A stretch of 64,000 nucleotides of DNA from Motacilla alba alba (lineage: Eukaryota > Chordata > Aves > Passeriformes > Motacillidae), in assembly GCF_015832195.1 (NCBI RefSeq), contig NC_052018.1:34066115-34130114 (forward strand), read 5' to 3'. Both the position numbers and the translations under genes were made by a program. Positions 46,521 to 59,758 of this stretch are shown here, piece after piece. The number at the start of each line of letters is the position of its first letter. Positions within the stretch are counted from its first letter, which is position 1. The notes beneath the pieces are model-generated. The model was not told the origin of the DNA. It did no database searches and worked only from the letters and a program-made list of their open reading frames with translations.

Positions 46521-49500
46521 TATGCCAAATTGCAGGGGAAAAATAACAGGGAAGCTGAAAATCCTCATTTTTCTTCTCACAGATTAACTCCAAGCTACCC
46601 AGCTATCATTTAGGCCTTCTGTAAATAGATCATACATAAATACATAGTATTTCAGACAGAATATATCAGAAAACATATCAAATTTTTTCCAATTAACACC
46701 TTTAAGGATTTTTTTTTATTAATACCTTTCAACATTAATTCTAGCAACTTTGATATATCTGTTTGAGTTTCTGCTAAGGATTCTAAGAGCAGAAGTTAAG
46801 CAGCAGCATTTTTGTGAACTGCCATTGTAATGAGCATATCTGAAAATGATAAATTCTATTGTTTGTTCTAGTTTCACAAAAAAGATGCACAAGATTTGAT
46901 GGATTTCATACACCATGCTGATTTCTTAGTTTTAATAAAGTAATACCAACTTTGATGTAATTGTTTCTGATTGGTTTTTAATTTTGTTTATTTCCAGGTA
47001 TGAAATAGGTTTCTGTCTCCTCTTCTAGCATTGATTATGCAGTGTGAACATCCAGTACAACACTGCAGGTACAAAGGGGTGTTTTAGTAGTACTGTAGCC
47101 CAAATGATCATTAATGTCTCTGAGACAGCATGGATTGAACAACAATACTAAAAAAACCCACTCAACTCTCTCCTGCTTTCCTTCCCAAATGAACCGTAAA
47201 TTCAACTACCTGGCTCCATGCCCTGGGACTAAGACCAGGGACTAAAAATGGGAGTCCAAGTAATACAATTGTAGTGTACCTCACTGCACTCATACCTGTA
47301 TCTCATTTTTGTAAAAGTTTGCTCTCAAGAATCAAGCCAGCTCCTATCCTTAAATCCATTCTAAACTCTTCAGTGCTGGGCAGTCGAGGATTACATGTAG
47401 ATAACATCGCTGTAGATAATCATGGATGTCTACAGGATATGCCTCTCTTTCTTCTTTTGACTGAGAAGGTACATCTCATGTTCTAGATTGTGACTCAAGG
47501 TGATGATCCACATCTTCATGACAGTAGGCTGGAGTTTTGCAATGTAGTAGACACATTGTAAGTACAGTACCACAAACATAAGTGAAGCTATTTAGACACA
47601 AGAGAAAAAAAAAAAAAAAGTGATTTTTTTTTTCCTCCTTTTTATGTACCCAAGTGGTTAAATAGTTCCTGTTAGCTCTGCTGGAACATTCTTCTGTGGT
47701 TCCCCAGCACAAATTCACAGACCTTATGCTCTTGTAGTTTGACTTGTTGTGTCAGACTAGCTTAAATACTTTCTCAGAAGATACCAGTCTGCCCTGTATG
47801 GTTTCATTACACTGGAAATCTTTTCAGATATGCAAAGGGCAAATCTTTCCTAGCAACTGAACTAATGGCATGGACCTCTTCCCCCAGAACAACATCATCT
47901 CCCGTGCAAACTGCTAGATGTATTCCTCATCTGTTCTGGATGGAAGAAGCCTTCAAGTCGCCCGCAGGGAGAGCTCCCAAGGTACAAATCTGTGGCCCAA
48001 ACATTAATTAGTGTGAAGAGGCTGCAGCTCTCTCAAGGGCATCGCACGGATTATGCCACTAGATGCCACTGTCGAGACGCATTTGGTCTTTGGTCCCGCT
48101 TATTCAAAAATAAAAGAATGGCAAGATATATTTCTAAGCAGTATTTTGGACAGCCTTATTCTTAAAACATGAGGGGGAAAAAACAGTCTAAGAAACTAAA
48201 ATTTCTAGCGAAAATGGTATGCTTTCCTGAAGTAGAACCAGGGAAACATATTTTCAGACTACTGCAAGTAAATGAGTTCATGTTGTATTTAGCTGTTTAA
48301 TTAGTTATGGTACTATTTAGAAACAGAATGAAATTCTGTCAGCTACTTGCAAGCCTACTCAAACATTACAGAATCAAAACTAGGGAGAGAAGTTGTCATG
48401 GGAAATTTCTATTTCACTTGGCCATAAAAATTCTTACTTCTTCCCTAGTTTTGCCAGACCTCTTACCTGGGAATATATTTGCTTTCCTCACTGAGCTGAA
48501 AAACTTGTATTCTTTCTCATGTGAAAGACAGCTAATAACCAACAGCCAGGAGAAAAAGAAAGGCACTGATAAGCTGGACCGTTCTTTCATCTTCTTTTTC
48601 CAATAATGAAGAAAATAAGATGTTTCCCATTACTCTGAAGGTGTAATATAGAGTACAAGGACTCCATCCAGCTATTTGATTGGGACTAAAGCAAACTTGC
48701 AATCCTATTGCTAGATTTTGGAAACAGAAATTATCCCTTAATCATGCACAGTTATCCTGACCTAGAATGTGTTCACGTGGTCCCACATTTATTTGGTTTT
48801 GTAGTTATCTGAAAAGCTATCCTTGTGCTAAATATTGTTCAGCTCCTGCCCAAGGTACTTGCAGGCAGCAGGACCATTTCCAGGCTTGGACGGCCTAGCA
48901 GAACAGGGGGACTGACCTGAAGCATCAGCTGAGAAAGAGTGACATTCTGCAGTAATTCTGATGCTGTTTTGATCAAACAGGGAACTGTTTTAATTTGACA
49001 TCATTTGGAAGTGAAATAAAAAGACTTGTGCTCAGAATCTATAAGTGGCAATTCAGTGAATGTTCCGTACTTTGAAAAATGAATTAAAACCTGTAGTATT
49101 TGAAATTCAAAATGATGTTAAAAATGCAAAAACATTCATTCATTCATTCTTCATTTTTAAAAGTAACTTTTACCATGCATACATCTTCCCTAGCTATTTC
49201 TGCTCAAGAGTTTGGTCAGCAGTAAACTGCTTGCAGAACATGTGGCTGCTACTTCTTGAAAAACAGCCTTATCAGCTTGCTGCTTGCTGCTTTTAATTTT
49301 TTTTTTAACAGAATAAACTCTTCAAGTGTATTCTGGAGATTGTGTAGAGGATTGGATTAAGTTTTTACTAAGTCAGTAAGTATCATCTCAGATCAGTGAA
49401 GATAATGTAGTCCCACATCACTAGATCTACACTGAAGGGATGTGGATTTCAAAAGTACTCCTCTTTTTAATCCAAATCAGACCAGATCTTGTTTTCAGTA

Positions 49501-52500
49501 GAGCCTCACAAACCTGCTTGAGCCCAACAGAACAACTGCAGCAGAGACATGGCAATAAATAAAGAGGACAGGATGGAGAGGCAGGAATCTTGTGGGCCAG
49601 CTATGCAAAAAGAAAGACAACGTGGCATACACCACAGTCTGTTACACAGCTCACAGCACAATTCCAACATCTTTCTTATCAGCCATAACATTGGAATAAT
49701 AGCATAATACTGGCCAGACTGCAAATAGGTGTTTTAGCAGAGGTATGTAACATTTCCAGGGTATGTGGGAAAGTACTTCAAAATCACTGTGAGAGCCAGG
49801 AAGCTCCAGGTTGGCTCACCGTACTAGTTCTGTTCCAGCCCTTCACATAATCAGAGTGTAAATGGAATAGGGACTGACAAGAGTACAGACTCTTTGTCCT
49901 ACTAAATAGTACATGAAAACATTATGTTAAAAAAAATCACAGATTAAAATGGATTTTAAAAGGAAGAAGGACTGGAAGCAACTCTCAGCTACAGCTGCTG
50001 GGTATCAGTTTACTCACCAATTAGATGGTTAAGAAAACCCCGGGGCCTGCCCTGCTGGCTGGCTGAGGTGATGAGATCTGCAGCTATGAGACCTTGCGAG
50101 CTCTAGGGAGGAACCCTGCCACTCCAGTCCCCAGCCCCACTGTGCCCTGACATTTGCTTTATCTTGAGGAAACTGCTCATTTCTTTCTGAACATACCCAT
50201 TTGTATTTCAGGTATTCTTCCTTGCTCTCTCAGCTCTATTTTTATAGAAAATAGTAGAAAGAAAGAAACAGAGATCATTTTTCATGCCAAAGCTCATTAA
50301 GCAGACTTGGTTCAACTCCCAAGCAAAAAGAAAAGGCAAAAAAGCATTGAAGGAGCCTGTTTTTCCCTATAATTCAATAGCATCCTTAAAGAGCCAACCT
50401 GTGAAAAATTATTTTCGTCTGTCTTTTTGTTGCCTTAGTAAAGAGTTTGCAGCAATGTCTTTGTCTTATGTTGTGGCCCAGCTATATGGCAGCACAAAAA
50501 TCTTTATGATCTTCTTACCAATGCAGGCATGTTTTATACGACATGGCATTATGCTATCCTTTCACCAAAGCACAGAAAAACAAGGCTGGAGAAAAGATAC
50601 TCAGAGGTGGTATTCTGAGGTAAGAGACCCATTAAGAAATTTTTAAGTGACTGGTGTTGGACAGCTGTGAAAGGGATGAGACACAAAACACAATTTCTGC
50701 AGTAAACAGGCCTAAAGAGGAGGGATTTAATGATATCATGTAGTCGATGTGATGATTCATTGGTTACTCTGTAAGGACATTGCTGTTACAAGCCCTCCTC
50801 GGGGTCCTTTTCTTTCTGCAGCCTGCTTTTATATGACTTAAAGCTTTGTATTCAGTCTTTTTCAGCCTGAAAGATTACAGCCAGATTTTTCTCAACTCTG
50901 TCCAACAAAGAGCTCTGTATTACCAGTACAGGCACTACCCTTGCACAGCAGCATTTGCCATGTCTCCCACATAGCCAAACACCAAAGCCAGCAGAGCTTT
51001 ATGGAAAGGACAAGCTGAAGGGGAAGAAAATACAGAAAACTTCTTCTGTAAAAGCAGCTTCTGAAAACTAAGAAGCTTAATTTGTCAGCTGCAGTCTTTA
51101 AAGGAGTATCTCCCTTTAACAGCTAGTAAATCTCTGATCTGGGACTCAGCTGCTCATCTCATAAAAATGGCATATGTCGCTGAACCTTCAGATGCCTCAG
51201 CACCTACAGATATTTTAAACTCATAAGCACTCACAAAAAGTTGTGTCCAGATGGCATAAGACTTAAACATAGTTTTTCTGCCTCCTTGGGACTTGATTAT
51301 CTCCTGCCTTGCTCTTTAAATTGCTTTCACTGTTTGTATCTTCTAATTTATGTCCCAGTAAAGCATTGTCATTTTGGTAAGGTGAACTATGCACACACCT
51401 GTAAGTGGCTGCATAGGATATAAAGTAGCAGAAGATTAGGTCTGTGATTCCAATCTGTCCTGCAGAAGGAAAAACAATCTAGAGATGAAAGGACAGTAGG
51501 AATTACCAGCTGCTAGGACAAAAGATAAACAAAACCATTATTCTCCCATCAGTCAAGAAAGCAGAAAAAAATTCCAGTGTGACCTCATGCACTTCATCTC
51601 AGATTGCTTTTCTCAGATCCTAAAATGTAGCTAGCTACATAATGAAAGAAAGTCCATTAGAATGTTTTAAGGAGTTTTTCCTGAAAGCATATGAACAAAT
51701 GTCATCCTGTTACCTTCAACAGAGTGCTCAGTCACTCTAGCAAACAGCAGTAATTCATTCTATTGCACACTTACCTGGCACAGCAGGTACAGTAATGCCT
51801 ACAATAATATAGCTGAAGTGCCAGGCATTTGCCTCATGCACCTGAAAAGCTGGTGAGGAGGTAATTTCTTCTCTTAGTGCAAGAAAGAATGCTACCAGTG
51901 CATCTCTCGTGCTGTGAGAGGAGTACTGAAAATGTTAATTTCCTCTCAATGAGGAAACCAGGCTTTCAACAGCTGCCCATTGTGCCCCTTGCACAAGGAG
52001 AGAGGAAAGCATTCCTTTGTCTCCTTGGGCTCATGTCAGCCTGCCCATAAAACTACAGCTGCTGGAAAAAGTTCCGGTTTGTGACTCTGTAATGTATCTA
52101 ATTGGCCCTTTCTTACCATATCTGTACTGCTGTACATGCAGCAGTAGACATTTGTAGTGTTTGTGCATAGTTCAGACTTACCTATATGCAGCTCATAAAA
52201 TAATCATATATACCAGTGCTAGTCAGACTTTCTGCTACATGCTGCTAAGCAAATGGGGCTGACTCAAAGCACTACAAATACAACTCCTTCCACAAGCCAT
52301 TTTACCTCAGAATACTTTTTTGTCTCCCATTAGATCTATCCCCCTTGCCAAATGATATCAACATTTTAATTCTCTAAAGCAAAATAAACACATAAATCCC
52401 AATTCTCCCTATGGAGGAACTTTGATAAAAATGAAAAAAAAAAGGGGGGGGAAAAAGCCTGCACAAGTTTGTAACACTCAGCTTGTTCAAAATGTAAGTT

Positions 52501-55500
52501 TTGAAGCTGTCCTGTGAGAAATGATACTAAAAAAAAAACTTGATTCAGCTGAGTTCATAAATCTGATGATTACTGTGAAACATTAACACTAAATAGATCT
52601 GCTACACTGTCTAGAGGCTGCTGTTTATGGTGAGTTAAAGAAAAGCATTGGGCATCTCTGGGATGCTCTACACATTATCACAGAAGCTTTCTAACAGCTG
52701 TAGGGATACTTTGTCCAGAAGGAGAGCATCAGAGAGCCATGGAAGCTGTAGATACATTTCGGATACCTAAGTACCAAAAAAGAACATCATCATTATTAAA
52801 ATGGTGTGTGATCTAAGAGGTGCAATCTAGTGAATAACTTTAATCAGGATCCCAGAAAAGTCCAGAAATGGAAGTGAGAAACTAGTAAGGAAGATGAATG
52901 GGTTAAAAAAACTCAGCACTAACTCTGCTTGAATGGAATCAGTGCCTTCCAGAGGAAAAATGCAGGATGGTTTCTTTTAAAAAACAGTACCTGTAATCCT
53001 TTTTTATTCATTACCTGTTTTCATAAATTAAAATTTTCTCAAGTTGTTGAGAAATAAGCATAGCCTTATTCCATGGATCTGTGTTTTTATTACTCTTACA
53101 CTGAATAACTGGCAAGTAGAAATATTTCAGTTGATACAAATGCTAGTACAGGGCTGATTTTCTCTGTCTCTGTGCCCAGACAGTGCCCAGTTTGGAGTGC
53201 AGCTCCCTTCCTGGGACTCGGCTAGGAACAGGAATGTAACATATGGAGCTGTTTGTAGAATCAGCATTGAAATTTAGTCAGGCAGCTTTTGTAATTTTAA
53301 ATTTGTTCTGACCCAGCAGAGTTATTCCCATTCTATAATTAAGTTTATCATCACTGTAATAGGAACCGTATCTGAGGTTGAAGAAATGTTACTTTAGCAA
53401 AAATGAACATGATAAAAACTGCCACATCAAAAATGGAAAATGCTCAAAGACGTTACCTTTTCAAAAAGAAACAGTAAACAAGTCATCTAAGCTGTTGAAA
53501 AATGTTTTACCTATTTTGACATTATTGTGGTTTTACAAAGACTATCTCACAAGCAAAATAATATATTCTATAATGCACTTAGCATTGCACCCAAAATAAT
53601 TTCTGCCCATTGCAACCAAGGCAGACTTTTACTTCAGCTCCATGTAATGCATCTCTGGGATTCTTAAGCTGCCAGGTGTTTTATATAACATTCTTATGGA
53701 AAAAAAAATATACTCTGTTCCTACAAAAATAGCAGGTCTCATCATATTAACACAGTCAAAGCAATCTCATATGCAAAAGAAATGAAAATAGCTACAGCAG
53801 GTTGATAAGGAGCAACCAGTATAGGAAACAAAAGAGGCCAACATAAGTGATGAATTTTGAATTTTGAATAAAATGAAAAGTTCTGATTAACTTAAAATTT
53901 ACAGAGCCTGAATGCCTCATTGATTGCCAATGCTATCTGACAGCATGTGCAACAGTCTAACATAACTTATCGACACGAAAAAACATTTCCATATTACACA
54001 ACATAGCCAGGTGGGCAAATGTCACTGCCAGAGAGGAAATGGTTAGTAAAAAAACAAAACAAAACAAAAGGAATCTATGTAATGGCTGAGGTTACAGCCT
54101 AAGAAAGCCACATGCAAAGGATTTCTCCTATAAATCTCCCCTCTTCCCCACAGGCTGGAGTTGTATACATGGGCCCACGCTCATTTACAGAGAGGCAGCA
54201 TAGATCCATGAGAAAGTGGTTTTGTTCTAATCCAAAAATATAAACAAGCCTGAGTGTATAAATATAAGAGAGGTTAGATTTGCAGAACCAGAAATGTTTT
54301 ATTATTGCATGTAAACCACTGAGATAGAGAACTCAGTTGTAGCCTTAACAAACTAAAAATACTCCTATCAAAATTCACTTGATATCTCAGCTTAAAAAAG
54401 TCCAAGCCTTTAGCAAATATAATTTAAATGAAAAAAATATTATTTGTTCAATCTAGTCCAAGCTTTGACATAAGGTTATTTTTTTAATTAATTGAATGAA
54501 AAACTAGTTCTCTTCCCCATCCAACTAAAGACCTCTCTTACATACAATTAGCACATGCCTCGACAAATTTAGCTCTCTTTTATTTTGAAGCTCAACATTT
54601 GACCTTTTTACACACTCAGTATTGCTTTTTACAAATTAACTTTATTTTTAGATTAAATAATTACAACACTTTTAGTTTTCTTTCAAGAAGAAGCTACCAT
54701 CAAAAAGTAATTATGGGATACATTCTCCCCATTCATGTTTCACTATTAAAGGCATTGCTTGAACAATTAATAAACCATCTTTAGGAATACATTTGGCAAG
54801 GTAAGACTTTAAATTTAATAAGCGTAAATATAATTTTTTTCCTTATAGACTGAGTAGAAAAATTAGTCAATAACAAAAATTGCTAATTGTATTTTTTCCC
54901 TATTCCCAATGAAGATATTTTGATAATATATCTAGAACTTCTATTCTTTGAGTACTGGTGTTCTACTTATCAGGAGTCTGCAAACAGTATATATTTACCT
55001 TGTAGAGACACCAACTGTGAATATTGAGGACAAGAATATCTCTAACAAGGAAATAGTTAGATGCCCTACAAAGAGCCCTGACTAGAGAATTAAGTTACTT
55101 ACAATGAATGAAATGCCTGGAACCACAACAAGGTTAGCATTTGCCAAAGTGTTGGTTCTTTTCTAAATGAAACAATTCATCATCAGACAGAATCTGAATT
55201 CACATGCTGATGGATTCTTCATCAGCCTATTATCAATTAACCTGAAGAAAACAAACAAAGGACTTTAACAGAGGAATAAATGAGTTACAATTCTTTTGAA
55301 AAACCTGAAAAATATTTGAGATAACAAAATTATTGTTCTAGCCTTCTCATTTAGTATTGCCAATGTAAATGACAAAAATAGTACCTGGGAATTACTTTGT
55401 CCTATCTGAATGGGGAAACAATTTAATTCTGAGCTGCAACATAAGTAACTTTGTAATCAGATGAAAACGTTTCTAACAGAGCCTCCACTCCCGTTAAAAA

Positions 55501-58500
55501 CATCTGCAGAGTGTCACATTACCTGTGGCTTTCAAAACTTTACATCATCTGTCTCATGTATATCTTTGTTAAAATGCTGGTCCTAGTCTTTTATGACAGC
55601 TTTTCAAATATGTTTTCTCTCTCTCTTTACACAGGCTCATTTTCTATACTGGCCAACACTTTTTAACAATAACTACACACCATCCAGGGCAAATTAATAA
55701 CTAATCAATGTTCCATCATTATATAGTTAGTTTTCCATTGGGTGGCTCCACTGGATTCAAGGTATGCTAAAACACTGTTTCTTGAAGGAAGAGTAAGAAT
55801 AGAGGATTTTGAAACAGATCTAGCCAGCAGTAGATGTTCTAGCAGCATTATAAGAAATCTTAAAATCATTAAATGAAAGAGGCCAATCTTTTTTCTCTTG
55901 TAATTTTCCAGCAGTTGACTTTGCCTTTGTTCTCATGCAGCTCTGAACTGTGATTTGGCAGCATGAGATTGGCAAAGTGAAGGCATTTTTCAAACTGATA
56001 CTAAATGATGGACAAAATGCCAACTGACTAGAGATTTAGCATTCATGACATGCAGAAAATCTACCACTGCTAAACGTAAGCAATAAATTATGATCCTCCT
56101 AATGCTTTTTGAGTTTTGGTCAAAAAGTGAAGAACAAATGAATTTATCCTCCCCTTTTTTTGGTTCCCCTACCACCTTGCCTGGCTCTGTTTCCTGGATT
56201 GCAGCAGTTCTGTAGAGGTACATGAGTTAGCAGTTTGTCTGAGCATGTCAGAAAGAACATGTTGTCTAAAGGGAATAAATAATGTACTGAAAGTACAAAA
56301 AAAAAGGGAGAAAACTACTTTCCTGTCACTGTAGAATGGTAAATTTAAAAAAAAAAAAGAAAAAAAATAGTTTTACTTGCAGCCTCAAAAATGCCAAGGC
56401 GTTCTGCAGCTCCCATTCATTTGAATAGAAATATATAAATGTAACAAGTCATGCCCTGTATATTTGCTAATACTAAAAACTTTCTTTTTGACCTTAAAAT
56501 TACTATTAAATACTGAAACTGATTTCCATTCAAGAAAGCACTCATAGCTTAGTATCATTTTGTCCAGCTTAAATGCAGCCACAATCTCCATGCCCAGTGT
56601 GATCAATTGTCAGTTATGGTAAACAACTACCATCAGCAACATCTATATGAGAAACAATAAAGCATATACAGCGCTGGAAACTTCAGTGCATTTTTTTTCA
56701 GTGTGACCTAAAGATGATTTAACTATCTTAACAACTGCTTCCTAGCCATTTTCCCCAGCAGCACATTAATTTTCAAGTGTCGTGTTTATATACTTGACAT
56801 TAGCATCCCGAAGTTCAGAATATTTTAACCCAGTCATAAAAAAAAAAACAGCTCTTGCCATCCTGGATCTAATTTCATGTCATAAATCTCTTCAAGCAGG
56901 AAATCCTCAGCAAGAACACCATTGATATGTTATCTTGTATCACCTCCATTGAAGGCTGTGATGCTGTCATCTTTTCCTCGCTATTCTGTGCTGCCAGTGA
57001 TACATTTCTTCCACTTAGGGGAACCTCTATATCTGTGTGTCCATAATGCCTTGAGGTTATACACAACTGGAAACTGTTTTTTCCAATTACTTCTTTTACC
57101 TTGCCCTTTTGCAGGTATGAACTGTACAAAAAAAAGAATATGGGGACCAAGTGTCTAAGTCTGTGCTGTAGGCTGTGACTGTTCTGTCCCAAATGTGGGC
57201 CAGAGCAGTCTCAGTTAGTTTCTGCCACCCTCAATATCCATGCAATAAATTGCAGGTATATATGGTTCACTCTCAAACTAGTATTCCTTTCAAAATATTC
57301 TATGTCCATGCCCCATTTTCTGTAGAGGCCATCTGCACCCAGAGAAGGGAAAGAGCTTCAGAAAGCCATTTTACACCCTATAGGGCATTTTGCTCTGAAT
57401 ATGGCATAGGGAGGTCCTAATGAAACAAAGAAACCATCCAACAAATTTTTCTGAAGGATTTTGCAGGTTGTATATTTTGCAAGTGCATTTCCAACAGTTT
57501 ATTTAATACACAATGGTTCTGAAGTGTATTACAAATATACAGAAATTTAAAACTAATGTGTTTAGCACTATTTTACCTACTGAATTTTAAAGGCAGGAAA
57601 TCTTGAATTTCTTAATAAATATTTTAATAGATATATTCAGATGGCTAGAGAAATCCATTACTACAATTGGATAAAAATATAATTTCTCACAGAAAAATGT
57701 TTAAATACTTTTTCTTGTCCCTTGTTAATAGCATGGTATGGAAAGATGGATCAGAAATAGATCTAAAAAATCAAATGTTTTCTGTTTCTTCTTATGTTCA
57801 ATACCTACAAATTTAGACATTTTAGAATTTTGTCCCCTTTATTCCCATTTCTTGCTCTCTGTTTTGCCACAGAACTTAAAGAGACTAATTAAGACCACAG
57901 CTTCACTTCCATTTTCCCTGTTCTTTTGACATCCAATGATTGAAATCTTTCAGAGCTCGAAAATGAAAAGGGATACTGTAAACCTGTAACTATTTTACTT
58001 TTTAAAAAAAAACTTCAAAATAATAAGGATGCATGATTTTGGTTTGTTTCAACCTCTAGGTTGAAACAAAAGAATATTTCAACAGAGAATCTTTTCATTG
58101 TAAAATCTTCCAAGTTAAAAGAATTGGCAAACAGTACTCATGTTCATAGTACTGAAGATTTTTAAGCTCTGATTCGAAAGTCCCTCAGCCACAAATCAGC
58201 AGAGTTTGGGAAAAAATATTAAAGAGTTCATGTTTGAACAGAATTTAAAGTCTATCTTCAGCAATGTGTGTTTGCCACAATAAGAAATAATATGCTGGAC
58301 TAGGCAGACTTTTGTTCTAATACCATAGCAAGAGTTTGGCTCTTTTTTTGGAAGGGAAATTCTTTCCAGTTTACATTCAGAAATAAGAATCCTAATGGGG
58401 TAGACCTCAAACCTTATATAACATTGAGTGGAAAATTAGAAGAGACTTTGTAATGTAAAATACATTGTATTACCCACAAAAGACACTGAAATAGTTCAGC

Positions 58501-59465
58501 CTAGTGACATTAACTTTCCATGGCTAGCTGGTGATGACACGCATCATGCTTCACTATTACACTAAATCATTAAAGCTAACAAATTTTTAAGCATTCAAAT
58601 TTAGCCAAATAAAGCTGAGGTCTTTTGATCTGGACTTTAATTTTATTGGAAAAAGAGTGCCAGAACAGACTACAATTATATGTTCTACATATAATTACAG
58701 AGGATCTTGTGATTCTTGGTTATGACATCACAAAAACAGAGAAGGAAAAAATTAAGAATGCATTCCTTAAAAACACTCAATTACCACATTAGTTCCCTTT
58801 TACCTTTTCATCTGTCACCACAGTGAACTGACAGATAGATATAGAACTTCCAAGGTATATAAAGATTGAACTCTAGTGAGAGGTTCTTGGACTGAAGTAA
58901 TAGACAGAAATTGCACAAAATCTGTAAGTGTTCACAGCCATGAACTAATGGAATGAGATTTCCAAAGTTACAGGAAGCGGTCAGGAAAAAATAAAAGTTG
59001 CCTTTTGTACAGACAGATTCACATATACCCACTGGCCATTGTGATATTTGGGACTCTTTTCAGGAATGCAGAAATATAAGCATGTATTTGAGTCATACCT
59101 TCACCAATTCATTTAGCTGATTGTAGCACAGGGAACTTACTATGAATTCTGACACACTTTCTATAAAAAGGTACAGTAAACTACCACCAATTCAGTGTAC
59201 TAAGGGCAGAATTCTATGGTGTAAGCAAGTTTATTTTTTATACTAAGCATGTATTTTTATTTCCTGAATGTCATCCAATCACCTCTACCCACCTTGAAGT
59301 ACTACAACTAGCTCCCCTCTTCACTCAATTTAAGCCTGGTTTGAAAAAGAGGTATCTTCTGTAGCCTTTTTCCTTGGGCAAGTCTTTGCCTAAGCTTTTA
59401 AAATATATTTTAGTCTTTCCATGTAAGTCAGCATACATCTAGACTTCAAATCACTTTTACTGCTC
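46521..59465. other. Intergenic region, no gene found
   Basis: About 13 kb of AT-rich DNA. The longest open frames (for example 50284-50646 plus, 120 codons) have no domain I recognise and no conserved look. Contains small simple repeats (CATT near 49135, AAAAC near 54050) and the palindrome at 58043. Confidence 0.75.
58043..58070. repeat. Perfect 13-bp inverted repeat
   Basis: TTTGTTTCAACCT (58043-58055) and AGGTTGAAACAAA (58058-58070) with only two bases between them, so close to a full palindrome. Intergenic. Confidence 0.95.

Positions 59466-59758
<293 letters not shown>

Noticed and set aside
48056..48069. CCACTAGATGCCAC as a further CTCF-like motif
   Set aside because: It misses a key G in the GGC part of the core.
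50284..50646. 120-codon plus-strand frame in the intergenic region
   Set aside because: No known domain, no upstream promoter or splice support.
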